Shown piece by piece: positions 1 to 60,650 of a stretch of DNA of 64,000 nucleotides (within the stretch, counting starts at the first letter, position 1; each line of letters starts with the position of its first letter). Under the pieces are notes generated by a model that saw only the letters and a list, made by a program, of their open reading frames with translations, ran no database searches and was not told the origin of the DNA. The stretch is from Glandiceps talaboti. Its lineage: Eukaryota > Hemichordata > Enteropneusta > Spengelidae. Made by a program: the position numbers and the translations under genes. The DNA is taken from the NCBI RefSeq assembly GCF_964340395.1, contig NC_135551.1, forward strand, positions 15,455,003 through 15,519,002. Direction: 5' to 3'.

Positions 1-410
1 TTTCAAAAATTAATAAAAAAATGATAATAAAAAAATAAAAAAGCATTGACAGAAAATTGTTCTCATTTACTTATAATCATGTTTTTATTTGCATTTCTGG
101 TTAAATAACATTCAATTCAATGATTACCTTTTGCCCATTTCTACTGTGTTCTTGGTTTTGAGACTGAGTCTAGATGAGATTTGTGTCTGCACTTGAAAAC
201 TCATTTGGTCAGATTTAGACTGTTTTCCATGTATACATACACACAATACATTTAATGTTTACTTACATGATAATGATTCAGTATACTTCTGGGTGTATAA
301 CAGAAGTACTAGTATTTAATATTACAAGATTTAGACACTCCAATGAATTAAAACAGTTCTTAAAAAATACTCTAGTTACAGTTACTGAATAGCTTTATTA
401 AATTACATAC
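1..410 (-). other. HDX-like intron, truncated by window edge
   Basis: AT-rich intron beginning at the GTATGTAA donor (410-403). I see no exon or named repeat in it. Confidence 0.6.
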
Positions 411-560
411 CCTAACAATGTCAAAATCGACCTCGGCTTCCCTGGCACAAGTCATGATTTTTTCATGATATGCCTGACTCTGTCCAGTCATACCATTTAG
501 GTTAAAATGCTTCATCAAGACTTCTTTTTGCTTGGGAGTGAAGGAATACCGTTGTTGAAC
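411..560 (-). CDS. HDX: HDX-like exon with homeodomain helices 1-2
   Basis: It encodes exactly 50 codons between acceptor CCTACAG (567-561) and donor GTATGTAA (410-403). Residues run from VQQRYSFTPKQ through HFNLNGMTGQSQAY to EAEVDFDIVR. This is the atypical homeodomain: TPKQKEVL is helix 1, the NGMTGQ turn follows, then helix 2, with DFDIVR leading into helix 3. The WFxNRR-type recognition segment is not in this exon, as expected if it is split by an intron. Confidence 0.85.
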
Positions 561-2241
561 CTGTAGGAATCATAAACAGAAAACATGATACAGTAACACA
601 TGTCTTATACACATGCAGGCTTTTTTTTTCAGTGAATTTTTTGATTCTGAGAGAGAAACTGCATCTGAATAATATGTACATTGGTTGGCTTATCTCTTAC
701 CCTTAGTGAACCCATCCATTCATCCATCTCTTGTTTCATGTCTTTCTCCACATCAATGGACTCTGAAAACACACACAGTATTGTGTGTGTATTGATAAAA
801 ATCTTCAGCTACAGATTTTAGGACCCCCTAGGTTACCTGTAATTATATGGACTTCAACAATATTTTCTTTCCCCTGCACATCTGTGGACATAAATCGCTC
901 TAGCCCTAGCGTAAAACAAAGATATTTGCCATGAAATTCAATATACATTTAAATTCACGATGAAACATAGTTGAAAATGTAAATAATGTGAATTTTATTA
1001 TATAAAATTTAAAAAGGTTATGTCATCATTCACTTGCTTTGGTTTGCTATGTTTCAAGTTTTTGGTTGAAAAGTGTTGTTATGGTAGCATGAAGTGTTGC
1101 TATGGTAGCATATCAATACATTATATTGATAATTGCATGGATTATACAAAAATTTTCTGATTTCACACCTGATAAATAATCATTCATGCTTTAGTTTTAT
1201 ATAATATGGCAGTCGTCAAAATAATTATTTTGATTGCTTTATATATACAACCAGATGAGATTTTCCAACAATTCCCTATAGCACCATTGCCATGGAAACA
1301 GGGTAGTATAGCTTAATATTTCAAATCATTTATCAAATGCCAAATACATATTGTTTTCAATAGAAATATAAAAATATTTTTGCATGGCAGTTGGTGCATT
1401 AGTATGGATTTATTGCAAAAGTCTGAAATGAATGATAGTTTCTGATTGATCTGAAAAAAAATTCTATGATTCACTTTGCAACAAATACAAGAATTTAAAA
1501 TATATTAACTCTTCAACAATGTCAATGACACTGATCCCCATACTCGTTTTTTTTTTTGACATTTAGTTGTTAAAACAAATCATATTACCAAATGGAAATA
1601 TGATGTAATAAATATATTTTCATCAAGCTATTGAAGCTATTTTTCAGTTTTTCATATGCATCTCGAAGCTCCTTGCTTTCAAAGTTTCACTAAAAATTAA
1701 AAAAATTAAAAAATCATAAACTCTAGATGGCGCCCTACGTGGTGGAATGACTCCGTAGGGCTTCTTTGAAAGGTCACTAAATAAAGCATGTGAATTCGCA
1801 AACTATCGTCTACGGCGACTAGTTTAGTGCACAGTCACTTTGACGTTCAAGTTGCACGAACTACCAGAGAATTTCTTTTTCTTCATTTTTCAGTCACGAA
1901 TTAGTGAATATTTTCATTGAAAATTTACATATTTCAGTCTGTATTAACTTTTACGCTACTTTCTCTCCAATCATCTCGTTGGGAAGTGTCGAAGTCGGTC
2001 TTCACACCGAAAAGGAAAGGGTGGCCATAGTTTTCTAATTTGTGGTTACCTATACGACGAAAATCGACGGCGTATAGTTTTGTACGATGCACGCATTGAA
2101 CTAAGTACAGGCGATGTCAACACACCTCATTAACCATTTGCCATTTCAGTAACAACACTTTTGTCTTACCTTTCTCACAAAGCCGAAGGGGCTGTCCTCA
2201 AAACGGACAACTCCAAAATTATCTTGAAGGTCAAGATTCAT
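411..2241 (-). CDS. HDX: Divergent homeobox protein, HDX-like (5' part of gene)
   Basis: Minus-strand gene entering from the promoter at about 2.3 kb and leaving through the left edge. Three exons are well supported and chain in phase: 891-837, 762-701 and 560-411. The 560-411 exon encodes the start of a homeodomain: a basic-aromatic entry (RYSFTPKQKEVL), then NGMTGQSQAYHEKI and VDFDIVR just before a donor. This matches the first homeodomain of vertebrate HDX (FT..Q...L...Y.NGMT.QS, then LDF.VVR.W), as I recall it. The rest of helix 3 must lie on the next exon, outside the window. HDX proteins are presumed nuclear DNA-binding factors with atypical homeodomains; their targets are poorly known. 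Exon 1 (2241-2170) is less certain. It shares a promoter with KDM1A on the other strand. Another divergent homeobox family is possible, but the NGMTxQS signature favours HDX. Confidence 0.75.
701..762 (-). CDS. HDX: HDX-like exon, acidic linker
   Basis: The exon lies between acceptor GTTTTCAG (770-763) and donor GTAAGAG (700-694). It encodes SIDVEKDMKQEMDEWMGSLR, a charged, probably helical linker directly before the homeodomain, and ends in phase 0. Confidence 0.75.
837..891 (-). CDS. HDX: HDX-like exon with candidate start codon
   Basis: It reads MSTDVQGKENIVEVHIIT and one further base, then donor GTAACC (836-831). That base plus the first two of the next exon completes a Glu codon, so the phase fits. 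The ATG at 891-889 is the safest start if the upstream exon is non-coding. The acidic, Val/Ile-rich stretch has no domain I recognise. Confidence 0.65.
892..2169 (-). other. HDX-like first intron
   Basis: It runs from donor GTAAGA (2169) to the acceptor region at about 897-905. The part near the promoter (1700-2160) is richer in CpG than the rest. It contains a short hairpin, CCCTACG (1733-1739) pairing with CGTAGGG (1754-1760). No other gene was seen. Confidence 0.55.
2170..2241 (-). CDS. HDX: HDX-like putative first exon
   Basis: ATG at 2241-2239 opens 24 codons (MNLDLQDNFGVV... to FVRK) and ends at a clean GTAAGA donor (2169). Joining it in frame to the 837-891 exon needs the AG directly before CGATTTATG, at about 897. 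The better-looking acceptor TTTTACGCTAG (about 905) would break the frame and make this exon 5' UTR. The peptide looks like real protein, but which alternative holds is unresolved. If it is UTR, translation starts at 891. Confidence 0.45.
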
Positions 2242-2733
2242 CTGGTATGGGTTCAGATAGGTTGAAATGTTGAAGCTTTGCTAAAGAATCCAAATCATGA
2301 AATCTCGGGATTAGACGAGAAAAGACAAGATGGCGGATTGATTTTGATCTGATCATTCAAATCATGTCAATTACCCACAATGCAGTTCGACGACTTACAA
2401 AACACCCCTCATTTGAAGACTTTTTTTATTTGCTTCGGTTATTGCTTGAACTGTATCTTCACCGGTTTGTGTATGAAATTAATGTATCGCATCTTTTTGC
2501 TACAAAACATTGTGATTTGCATCTAAACCCACCGATTTTTGGCCATATTTTATTCTGGGAAGGGGATGCGTACATGCATGCGCAGTTCGCCAAATCAGAC
2601 GTAAAATGCTCTTTGTTGTTGAGAGTCGTCATCTTGTCTAAAGCACTGAAGTTCGTGGAAACACGAAAATTATCATCAAAATAATTTTACGCATAGGATC
2701 TGAGAAAGGGATAACAAAAGTAAGTTAACGACG
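2242..2733. promoter_or_regulatory. Shared bidirectional promoter of HDX-like gene and KDM1A
   Basis: These 492 bp separate the two divergent start codons. There is no clear TATA box. CAAGATGGCGG at 2326-2336 (plus strand) is a near-perfect YY1 site, of a kind usually found within tens of bases of a TSS. A 106-codon plus-strand reading frame at 2364-2684 lies in the probable KDM1A 5' leader, has no recognisable similarity and is treated as chance. The actual TSS positions are unknown. Confidence 0.6.
2326..2336 (+). promoter_or_regulatory. YY1-type motif
   Basis: CAAGATGGCGG matches the core YY1 consensus AAGATGGCGGC except at the last base. It is placed about 400 bp before the KDM1A ATG and 85 bp before the HDX-like exon 1 ATG. 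It is a prediction from sequence and position only. Confidence 0.45.
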
Positions 2734-29823
<27,090 letters not shown>

Positions 29824-30189
29824 GCCTTTGGAGCTTACTTGATGATGTCAACATCCAGTGGACCAAAAAAGTTTCATTGCGCATTGTTTATAGTGTATGA
29901 TACATACTGTTTCAATATCACACAACTGGTACTGCAAAGTAGACAAATTACAAAACCAACAACAGAGAGAGAGACTCTCCTAAGCAGAATTAGTCAAGCA
30001 GTGTTTGGGATCTTACAGGGAAATTTACTATGTTAGATAAAAACTTGGATGTTAAAATGAAATAATGAAAATCACTCGGAACTTCGGCAGACCTCATGTG
30101 TTGGCCTTCCTTGGCTGCTTTGTTGTTTGGCAACTTTCAGTAAAAGTGTTGTCAACTGTTTCCACTGTTATTGTATACATTTACAACAA

Positions 30190-30405
30190 GTAACACTGAA
30201 GTAAAGCACTTTCTGTATGTGCTACACTCATTTATAACATTCATATCAAGTGTAAAAGTATATTGTTTCAATTGGTTTATTACAAACCTAGCCATGTGGC
30301 CTTTCTAATGTTGTCAATTAGCAAATGAAACGGTATACATTTACACTTGATGTGGATGTTATAAACATTGTGGTACATACAGAAAATGCTTTACTTTGGT
30401 GTTAC
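30190..30405. mobile_element. MITE family D, copy 1
   Basis: GTAACACTGAAGTAAAGCAC at the left and GTGTTAC at the right are the ends of a near-complete palindrome. Both arms carry TTTCTGTATGT, TTATAACAT and TATCAAGTGTAAA-type blocks, with a loop of about 60 bp. TA next to each end may be a target duplication. No coding. Confidence 0.85.
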
Positions 30406-31550
30406 AGGTTGTAAAGGCAGTTCCCAACCCCAACCAAGCCATGTCACTTCCACTCTTCAGATCTAAGCCAACTCTGTACTGATAAGTGAAAGTAAATGAA
30501 ACCAATACATTGTATCTCATTTAACATTCAAGTTTTTATTAAAAATTAGTGAATTCACATGTTACTCTTCTCGTTTATTAAGATATGCATGTATGAGGAG
30601 CTCATGTTTTGTGAAAACAGTATTATTTTGTTCATTGCATTTTACTGTATACTTAATTCAGTGTATACTTTGGAGTCATGATGATTCAAAAACAAAAGTT
30701 TTTCACACAACTTCTGAGACGTGAAGTTGTCATAACTCTCTGCTTTTGAACATAGTGGGTCTCCACTCAGTCTCTGTTCTCTTGTGATATAACAAATCCA
30801 AAGCCCACCTCCGTCTGTGTCTGGATTGTCTAGCACCAATAATGTCATTCCTGATATTTAAAGATGCAGAATACAAAACAAGGCTTTCTACCATGTTATC
30901 TGGTATACTATTCCAACTCAAGTCTTTGCAGTGGTTTCAGAACCTCACCAACACAGAAGAAGAGTATGATCTATTACAGTCATAGTTCTGCTGCAGACAA
31001 TATAAATGTTATGATGAAAGCCACCAGGGAACTGTTGGGAAAGTAGGGAGCTGATGTAAATCTAACTTATGGAGAACCATCAAAGTACTTGTATTATGGT
31101 ATCTGACACTTTTGGTAGTTTTGATTTCAAATATATAAGTACCTGTGTCCTACACATGAATATCACCAATAAGGGTGGGCATGGCATAGCAACATATTAC
31201 TTAGTTCATGTGCGATATTGTTAGGTTCAAATACCTACCTGCCTGTTATGTGTTTATTTCACCAAGGAAAGAGTAACAGTGCACTACCAGTTACAAGTCT
31301 GTGTCATCACAAAGGATGGAGTCATAGTGTAGCTTTTGGATAGTTGTGTTGATTTCACGTGTGTTACTTTTTGTGTCTGTTTGACAAAGCAAGGAGTAAC
31401 AGTGCTACCAAAGTCTATATCACAAGGGTTGAGTCACAGTGTAGCTTTTTGGACGATTGTGTTGATTTCATGTATCTGCTGTCTATGTCTATTTCACCAA
31501 AGATGGAATCAAAACAGCTGACTGCGTTCATTTCATATGTCTACAAACCC

Positions 31551-31757
31551 ATAACAACAGACTAAAGCATTTTCTGTATGTATCACAATTGTTTATAGCA
31601 TCCATATCAAGTGTAAAACTATACTGTTTCATTTGCTAATTGACCACATTAGAAAGGCCAAATGCTAGGCTTGTAAATAAACTGTATATTTTTACACTTG
31701 ATATGAATGCTATAAATATTTGTAGTACACAGAGAAAGTGCTTTATTTCAGTGTTAC
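31551..31757. mobile_element. MITE family D, copy 2
   Basis: Same palindromic design and inner blocks (CTAAAGCATTTTCTGTATGT, ATCCATATCAAGTGTAAAAC, TTACACTTGATATGAATGCT, CAGTGTTAC) as copy 1. The left terminus has diverged. It contains an AATAAA at 31676. Confidence 0.85.
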
Positions 31758-32049
31758 CCATGATGTCTCTCACACTGTAAGTTAATTAGAGTACTCATAC
31801 TTCATAATTACAAATTTTGTTTTAATAGCTTTGTAATTAACGCCAGACTTAAAAAGATATGTAAATATGTTTACTGATTATAGTTCGTAGGGGACACAAA
31901 TCAATATTTTGAAGAGGAACATGTATGTAGGTGGGAGGGCTGTTGAGTCTTGGAATAGCCTTAGGGGTTTGTTTTTTGCCAACACAAGAATTTATAAGTT
32001 ATTGGGCAAGGCTGAAGATTAGTGGACACAAATAAGATCTGTTGCATGG

Positions 32050-32480
32050 ATTTAATAATAATAATAATCTTTATTCATTCATTCAAAAAAATCGGAAATT
32101 TGTTGGGTGGTTGCCAGGGAACAGCACCCTAGTGTTGTTGAAACAGGAGGAAACCGGAGTACCCAGGGAAAACTTGTATTCTTCAGCAGGGTCAAACTGA
32201 GCATCATTCTTCTTACAAACAGACCTGGTTACATTTTAATCAGACCCAGCTGACACTGGACATGTTTTAACCCAGACTGTATAAGAGGAGTGCAAGGTAA
32301 CTGCTTTCACACCAACAACCCCCAAGAATAGACTGCAAGAAACATGTCGTTGACCATCTCACAGGTGGTGGTGATGGACATGTATCTTACAGACCGAAAT
32401 ATGGGATTGAGTGCAGCAAAGTCCCTGATTTGTAACACCTGATTCGTTATGAAAATCAACCAAAATAGAACTGTTGAATG
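32050..32480 (-). repeat. LINE/SINE 3' portion
   Basis: The left edge on the minus strand reads GAATGAATAAAGATTATTATT, a typical retroelement tail with AATAAA and an ATT microsatellite. GGAGGAAACCGGAGTACCC at about 32148 is a motif I have seen in LINE 3' UTRs of marine invertebrates. No reverse-transcriptase coding remains. Confidence 0.5.
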
Positions 32481-32827
32481 ATTTAACCAGTACACATTAG
32501 GTGTTAGGGTTACCTAATGCCATGATAGGTGTTGTGTGTCAACTGATCTCCAGCGTTTGCCCCACATAGCAATAACATCATTCCCTAAGCTTAGAACAGT
32601 CTGCCAAACGATTGACAGTTCGCTTGTTTCTCCCTAACAAAAGTCCATAAGTTATTGTTATATTTTTAGTGAAGCACTTTTCGTTACAAGAATTTGTTTT
32701 GACATTAGTAATTTATAAAAGAGTAGGGTGACATTGTATTTTCTATGTTCTAATTGTATGTACACTGAACCAAGAAGGGGAAACCACATCTTTGTCGTTT
32801 CCAAGTTGTCATCCATAGTGTATTTGT

Positions 32828-32833
32828 AATAAA
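32828..32833 (+). terminator. KDM1A: Candidate KDM1A polyadenylation signal
   Basis: AATAAA, with a GT-rich downstream element within 30-80 bases. No other signal in the region has as good a downstream element. Confidence 0.4.
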
Positions 32834-33592
32834 AACAAACATCACAATTATTGAAATGGTGTTTTCAGAGTTTATTTATCACTGTGTATGTGTAATGTGT
32901 GTGAAGGTGTAATAAGTTGAATGGTTTGCATGGTTAGTTTGTAATCAGCACATTTGTGATTCAGTTTGTATTATCTAAGAAATCGAATTGTATTCCCATC
33001 TTCATTCAGTCTACATGCAAACTAAAATAGTAAGACATATAGACACACTGGTAACCGAGTAGAAAGTATTTCATGTGGATTCTAGTTTATTATAGCGAAA
33101 AAACATCACTGTGACATGAATACAGTGAAATTTATTGAAACTGTCACAGTAAATGAGTACTTGCACCTGGTTAGACCAGGTGCGATGGGCTATACTAGTG
33201 ATGAATATATAATGATCTCTATATTGTACAAATATAGGTGTCCTCGAGTTATTTCCACACAACAAATTTTTAGTTCACATCGGGCGGAACAAAAGAACTG
33301 CAATGAATCACTATATATAGTGCAGTGAACTGTACATAAAGTTCACGAACTTTGTGTCTGATAATAAGAAATGAACACCTTGAACTCTTGTAGGTAGAGA
33401 TGGTCTGTTTCTAATTAACGGGTTTTTTTTGCGGTACTTGTAGCATATTGAATTTGAGTTGGGACCAATCGCTACGTATACGTATAAAAAGACGTGTGAG
33501 GAACAGCTTTAGTATCTAAATGTCGCATTATACAATTCAGGCTAGCTCACAGGGCGGGATTGTCGCCCTGGATTGCCGTTTTCTTCGTATAT

Positions 33593-33641
33593 CGTACGAA
33601 TCCTGCTGCTACAAATGTATCAATCTCTATACTAGTAGATA
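33593..33641. repeat. 49-bp inverted repeat, left arm
   Basis: CGTACGAATCCTGCTGCTAC then AAATGTATCAATCTCTAT; about 47 of 49 positions match the reverse complement of 37863-37911. Confidence 0.9.
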
Positions 33642-33655
33642 TATTTTTGTTTTTT

Positions 33656-33727
33656 AGCACAACTGAACTTGTTCAGTAGTGCTATAGGGATCGCCCGGCG
33701 TCTGTCTGTCTGTCTGTGTGTGTGTGT

Positions 33728-33762
<35 letters not shown>

Positions 33763-34955
33763 CAACTTAAAGTCAAAAACCGCTGAACCGATTGCCACGA
33801 TATTTGGTGGGTCCATTACTTTGGGTGTCTAGTTGGGAAATTGTTCAAATCAAAATGATCGCATCACAGGTGTGTGATTTGGGTCAAAAAATGTGATTTT
33901 TGGTCAAAAAACTTAAACTCAGAAACTACTGGGCAGATTGGTGCGAAATTTGGTGGGAACATTCTTAAGGGGGTGTAAAGTAAGATTTGTTCATGACGGG
34001 ATGATTCCATCAGTGATATGCAAATTAGGGCTAAAAATGTGTCTTTTTGGTTAAAAATCTATAATTCTAAAACTACTGAGCAGATTGGGCTGCAATTTAA
34101 TGGGAATGTATCTAGGGATGTATGGACGAAGAAATATTAAGCATACCATGATTCCATGAGTGATATGCAAATTAGGTGTAAAAATGTTCATTTTTGGTCA
34201 AAAACTTACTAGTATATCTCAAAAAGTACTTGGTCAATTAGTCTGAAACTTGGCGAGATGTTTCTGAAACTGTTATTCTGCAGATTTTCTTAAAAACATT
34301 TTGACAAAATTGGCCCTAGCGACCATGACCACGCCCTTTAGCAACAACCAAATGGCAGTATATTTTGGTCAAATAACAACAGGGTTTAATAGATAATTGA
34401 ATAAACATCCTAAAAACGTATGTAAATTTGCATAGCAACAAGACCACGCCCATAACAACAGCCAAATAATCATGTATATTGCAAAGATAACAACAGGAAT
34501 AGAAAGACAGATGAATAAACATTCAAAAAATGTATGCAAATACCCTAGTAACCATGACCACGCCCATAGCAACAGCCAAACGGTGGTGTATTTCACAAAG
34601 ATAACAACAGGGTTTAATAGACAATTGAATAAACATTCAAAAAATGTATGTAAATTTTCCTAGCAACAAGACCACGTCCATAGCAACAGCCAAATGATCA
34701 CGTATATTGCAAAGACAATATCAGGAATTCATACACAAGTGAACAAAAACATATACAAATGTATGCAAATATATCTAACAACATGACCACGCCCATAGCA
34801 ACAGCCAAATGATAGCATTTATCGTAAAGATAGCAACGTGGTTGGATAGGCAACTGGATAGTTATTCAGCAAATAAACACCTATTGTTAGCATTGACTAG
34901 CATATGGATAAACATTTTTAAAAACTACAGTTGTGCTACAACGCCATTGGCGGTA
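33656..34955 (+). repeat. Interspersed element with internal tandem repeats
   Basis: Starts TTTAGCACAACTGAACTTG, and TAGCAC...GTGCTA forms a small hairpin. Then come ATAGGGATCGCCCGGCG and a (CTGT)n/(TG)n tract, followed by three degenerate ~130-bp repeats of the type AAACTACTGAGCAGATTGG. About five 115-118-bp repeats follow, and the end is AACTACAGTTGTGCTAC, inverted relative to the start. I recall similar sequences from marine invertebrate genomes. Class unknown. Confidence 0.65.
34315..34885 (+). repeat. 115-118-bp tandem repeat, ~5 copies
   Basis: Each unit has GACCACGCCCATAGCAACAG then GATAACAACAGG, and ATAGACAATTGAATAAACAT then ATGTATGCAAAT. The GACCACGCCC word starts at about 34326, 34441, 34557, 34669 and 34786. 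Confidence 0.85.
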
Positions 34956-35439
34956 TTTTTCATTACAGGCAGGAATATATAGTCAAAAGGTTATTATATT
35001 TAGTCTGTAGACCAGGATAACAACAATCTTAGAAATCTTACACGCCCCTATGGGCTAGCTAGCCTACAATGACAATGTAGGAATATCTATAATTGCTGAT
35101 CTTTAGACATATGTCAGTAGGTAATAAAACATACGTAACTTGTTTGTTTGTTTGTTTGCCTGTTTTGTTTGTTTGTTTTTAAATCACAAAAACAATGACA
35201 CAGTGACATGTACACAAGTACCACACCACGCCCCTTTAACCTGTTGCAACATTTTAAAAAGGGTTAGTATTATTCTGAATCTGAATACAAAGTCTTTAAT
35301 AAAGCCCATACAATGTCGGTAGGCAAATTAATATAGAAACTAGAGCGGCATCCATGCGAGGAAGTGATTGCAAAGCATTTCAATCCATTGTTTATAGCTG
35401 TAACTGATATTGCTACCAAATCTGTTTCTCTTTTTGAAC

Positions 35440-35645
<206 letters not shown>

Positions 35646-36675
35646 TCCACGTCGCTGAGACGGTGACAGTTTATGACATCTCAAATTAAAGCGCGTTTAG
35701 ATGACAAACACTAAGACAAAAGAAAAAGTCAAAATGCTGTCAATCCATTAGAACCTTTGGGAATTATAAACTTTTTGGACATACTTCTCAGCCGAGCTAC
35801 GACGTATCCTTTTCCATTTCTAGCCCTCCTTTCGAAATGATTCTTCGATCTGCTCAAACAGAAGACCGTCTACATTTTGGTTAAATTCCCCATACAAATG
35901 AAATTAAAATCGCATTTTCGCACACACAGGATCTTACCTACGTACCAATCAGACGTGTACCATGCAGATTAAAAACTGACCCCGGCCGGTTTTCTTTTTA
36001 TCGGCATTCAACTTTTCAACTGACAAGAAATACTTTTCCCCCTTTAAATTTGATTTCTCAGTTTAACCCTTTGACGGATTTGAGCGCCCTCCGTAAGTCC
36101 ACAGTAGATATCTAAGCTCCTTATAACTTCTTCACAGCGCTAGATTAATACATGTGTTCTCCTAAGGTTTGAATTCGTCGCATGCAGTTCATAGTCTTTT
36201 AATTGCATCCTTCAAAATCTAAAACCTCTGCCGTTGTATTTGAACACTTTTAGTTGAATTTCAAGTTAGAGTACTCTGTTTCTTTTTCACCAAACCCCAT
36301 TTGATTTCAATGTGGTTTCGGATGACGTTACAAATGCCACATACAAGCTTAACTTGTTGAATAAACGAGTCTTAGCTGGTATAAAGTGGCTGGTATGGTG
36401 TTATCGTACGTCCTAAATCGTAAACACCTAGCTGTGGATACGCTGTGGGTGGGGGGGGGAGACCTGTTTAAACCCGTATACATCCAGAGCTAGTAAAAAA
36501 CCATTTCACTCATAATTCATACTATATATATAGATACGCATAAAAGCCTTTTGTGTGACAAAAAAATCAATAAATATAAAACAGAACTGCTCGTTCCTGT
36601 GACTGTGAAAGCACTATGGGCGTATATAGTGTTTAATAGATTGTTGTTTTCCTTGTCTACGGGTTATAAATATAA

Positions 36676-37848
<1,173 letters not shown>

Positions 37849-37862
37849 CTGACTATAATTTC

Positions 37863-37911
37863 CTATCTACTATTATAGAGATTGATACATTTGTAGCAGC
37901 AGGATTCGTAT
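37863..37911. repeat. 49-bp inverted repeat, right arm
   Basis: Reverse complement of the left arm at 33593-33641 with about two differences; ends GCAGGATTCGTATG. Confidence 0.9.
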
Positions 37912-38050
37912 GATAATCACTTATATGTGCCACATGCGCGATAGAGGGGCGCTATGTCGAACATACCAGGGACGTATATAAACGTTAAATACTTCCCTGA
38001 ACAAAGGATAATAAAAAGAAGCTACACATTCAAAGAAAATGCGTACTCTT

Positions 38051-38822
38051 TTATTTTACCTCTTTTTTAATAGTGCGCCCTCTGTTGCTGAAACGGTGAG
38101 CTTGAGCAAGATCGGTCAAAGGTCGTTGGAGGAAGAATGGCGACCTCCCGGAGGAAGCAGTCGTCAGGAACTTTTTGCGATTATTTGTAATTTGTCCAAT
38201 AATTTGAAGACTGCATCTTGGATATGTGCATGTCAAACTGTGTTTTTCACCATAACAGGCAACCTGTGTTATTGAACTCACTGTGAGTTGTGAAATACTA
38301 AAAGTTATCGTTTGTAAAGTTCACCAGCAGGAGTGTTCGTTCACCGTTTTGACGTTTTAATTTCAATCATCGAAATGTCATGATTGTTGTTGTTGTCTCT
38401 ACATGTTACACAAAGTCTACGTCATTGATTTAGATTATTACTAACTTATTCGCAAACCCGTGAAATACTAAGTAAGATTTTTAGCGCGGTTCATGGTAAC
38501 GTATTTCACCCATCTGTCTTTTGACCTAATTAAAACACATCACCCCAATATTTGGAGCCGTGTTGTCTTGAAATTAGAGTTTTGCTACTAGAAATAGAAC
38601 CCATCCACGCACAAACTGACTTATTATTTTGCAGTGACGGAAACCCACCCGAGGATGTAACTGTATGCTTTCCTGTTATAATCACTACCATGGAGATTTA
38701 AAACCGGCCTGCAAACGTAGCCTAGCAACTAACCACAGGCCACAGACATTTTGGTGTGAAATTTAAAAAGCATGACTTGTTCATAAACGCATGATTACGT
38801 CATAACTGTGAATATATAAACC
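38051..38822 (+). promoter_or_regulatory. HLCS: HLCS promoter and putative 5' UTR exons
   Basis: Upstream of the HLCS ATG there is a candidate non-coding exon ending at donor CACT/GTGAGT (38282/38283). A clean acceptor TTATTTTGCAG ends at 38634, so a second exon would run from 38635 through the ATG. GAATGGCGACC at 38136 resembles a YY1/initiator-associated motif. Transcript evidence is absent, and the exon limits are inference. Confidence 0.4.
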
Positions 38823-60463
<21,641 letters not shown>

Positions 60464-60650
60464 AATGACAGGTAGGGTGGGAAAACATTACTTTTTACTA
60501 AGGGCAACAAGGAATATACATTTATCGGCGTTCCCCTGCCTTTATTCCAGGATGCAATACACGTTACCTTTAATAATACACCCCTTATGATGCTGACAAG
60601 CAATGAGCAAATAAATGTGGGATTCACTTCTGAACATTTCGTGACTTTAT
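60464..60650 (+). other. HLCS: HLCS 3' UTR (putative)
   Basis: Short AT-rich trailer. AATAAA at 60610-60615 with TG/T-rich sequence just downstream suggests cleavage near 60630. Confidence 0.5.
60610..60615 (+). terminator. HLCS: Candidate HLCS polyadenylation signal
   Basis: AATAAA 147 bases after the stop codon, followed within 45 bases by TTTATATTTTGTGAG. First such signal downstream of HLCS. Confidence 0.5.

Larger units (their letters stand above)
29824..32855 (+). other. KDM1A: Putative KDM1A 3' UTR / downstream flank
   Basis: About 3 kb after the stop without coding potential. It holds two MITE copies (30190-30405 and 31551-31757) and a LINE/SINE tail (32050-32480). A good polyadenylation signal is AATAAA at 32828-32833, followed by GT-rich sequence (GTGTATGTGTAATGTGTGTG). 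An earlier AATAAA (31676) lies inside the second MITE. Transcript end is inferred. Confidence 0.45.

Noticed and set aside
2364-2684. 106-codon plus-strand reading frame in the promoter/leader of KDM1A
   Set aside because: No recognisable similarity. It lies between the divergent promoter and the KDM1A ATG and is AT-rich, so it is more likely chance.
38039-38275. 78-codon frame upstream of HLCS
   Set aside because: Its frame ends in a stop before any splice that would link it to HLCS exon 1, which has an in-frame stop just before its ATG. Treated as probable 5' UTR/promoter.
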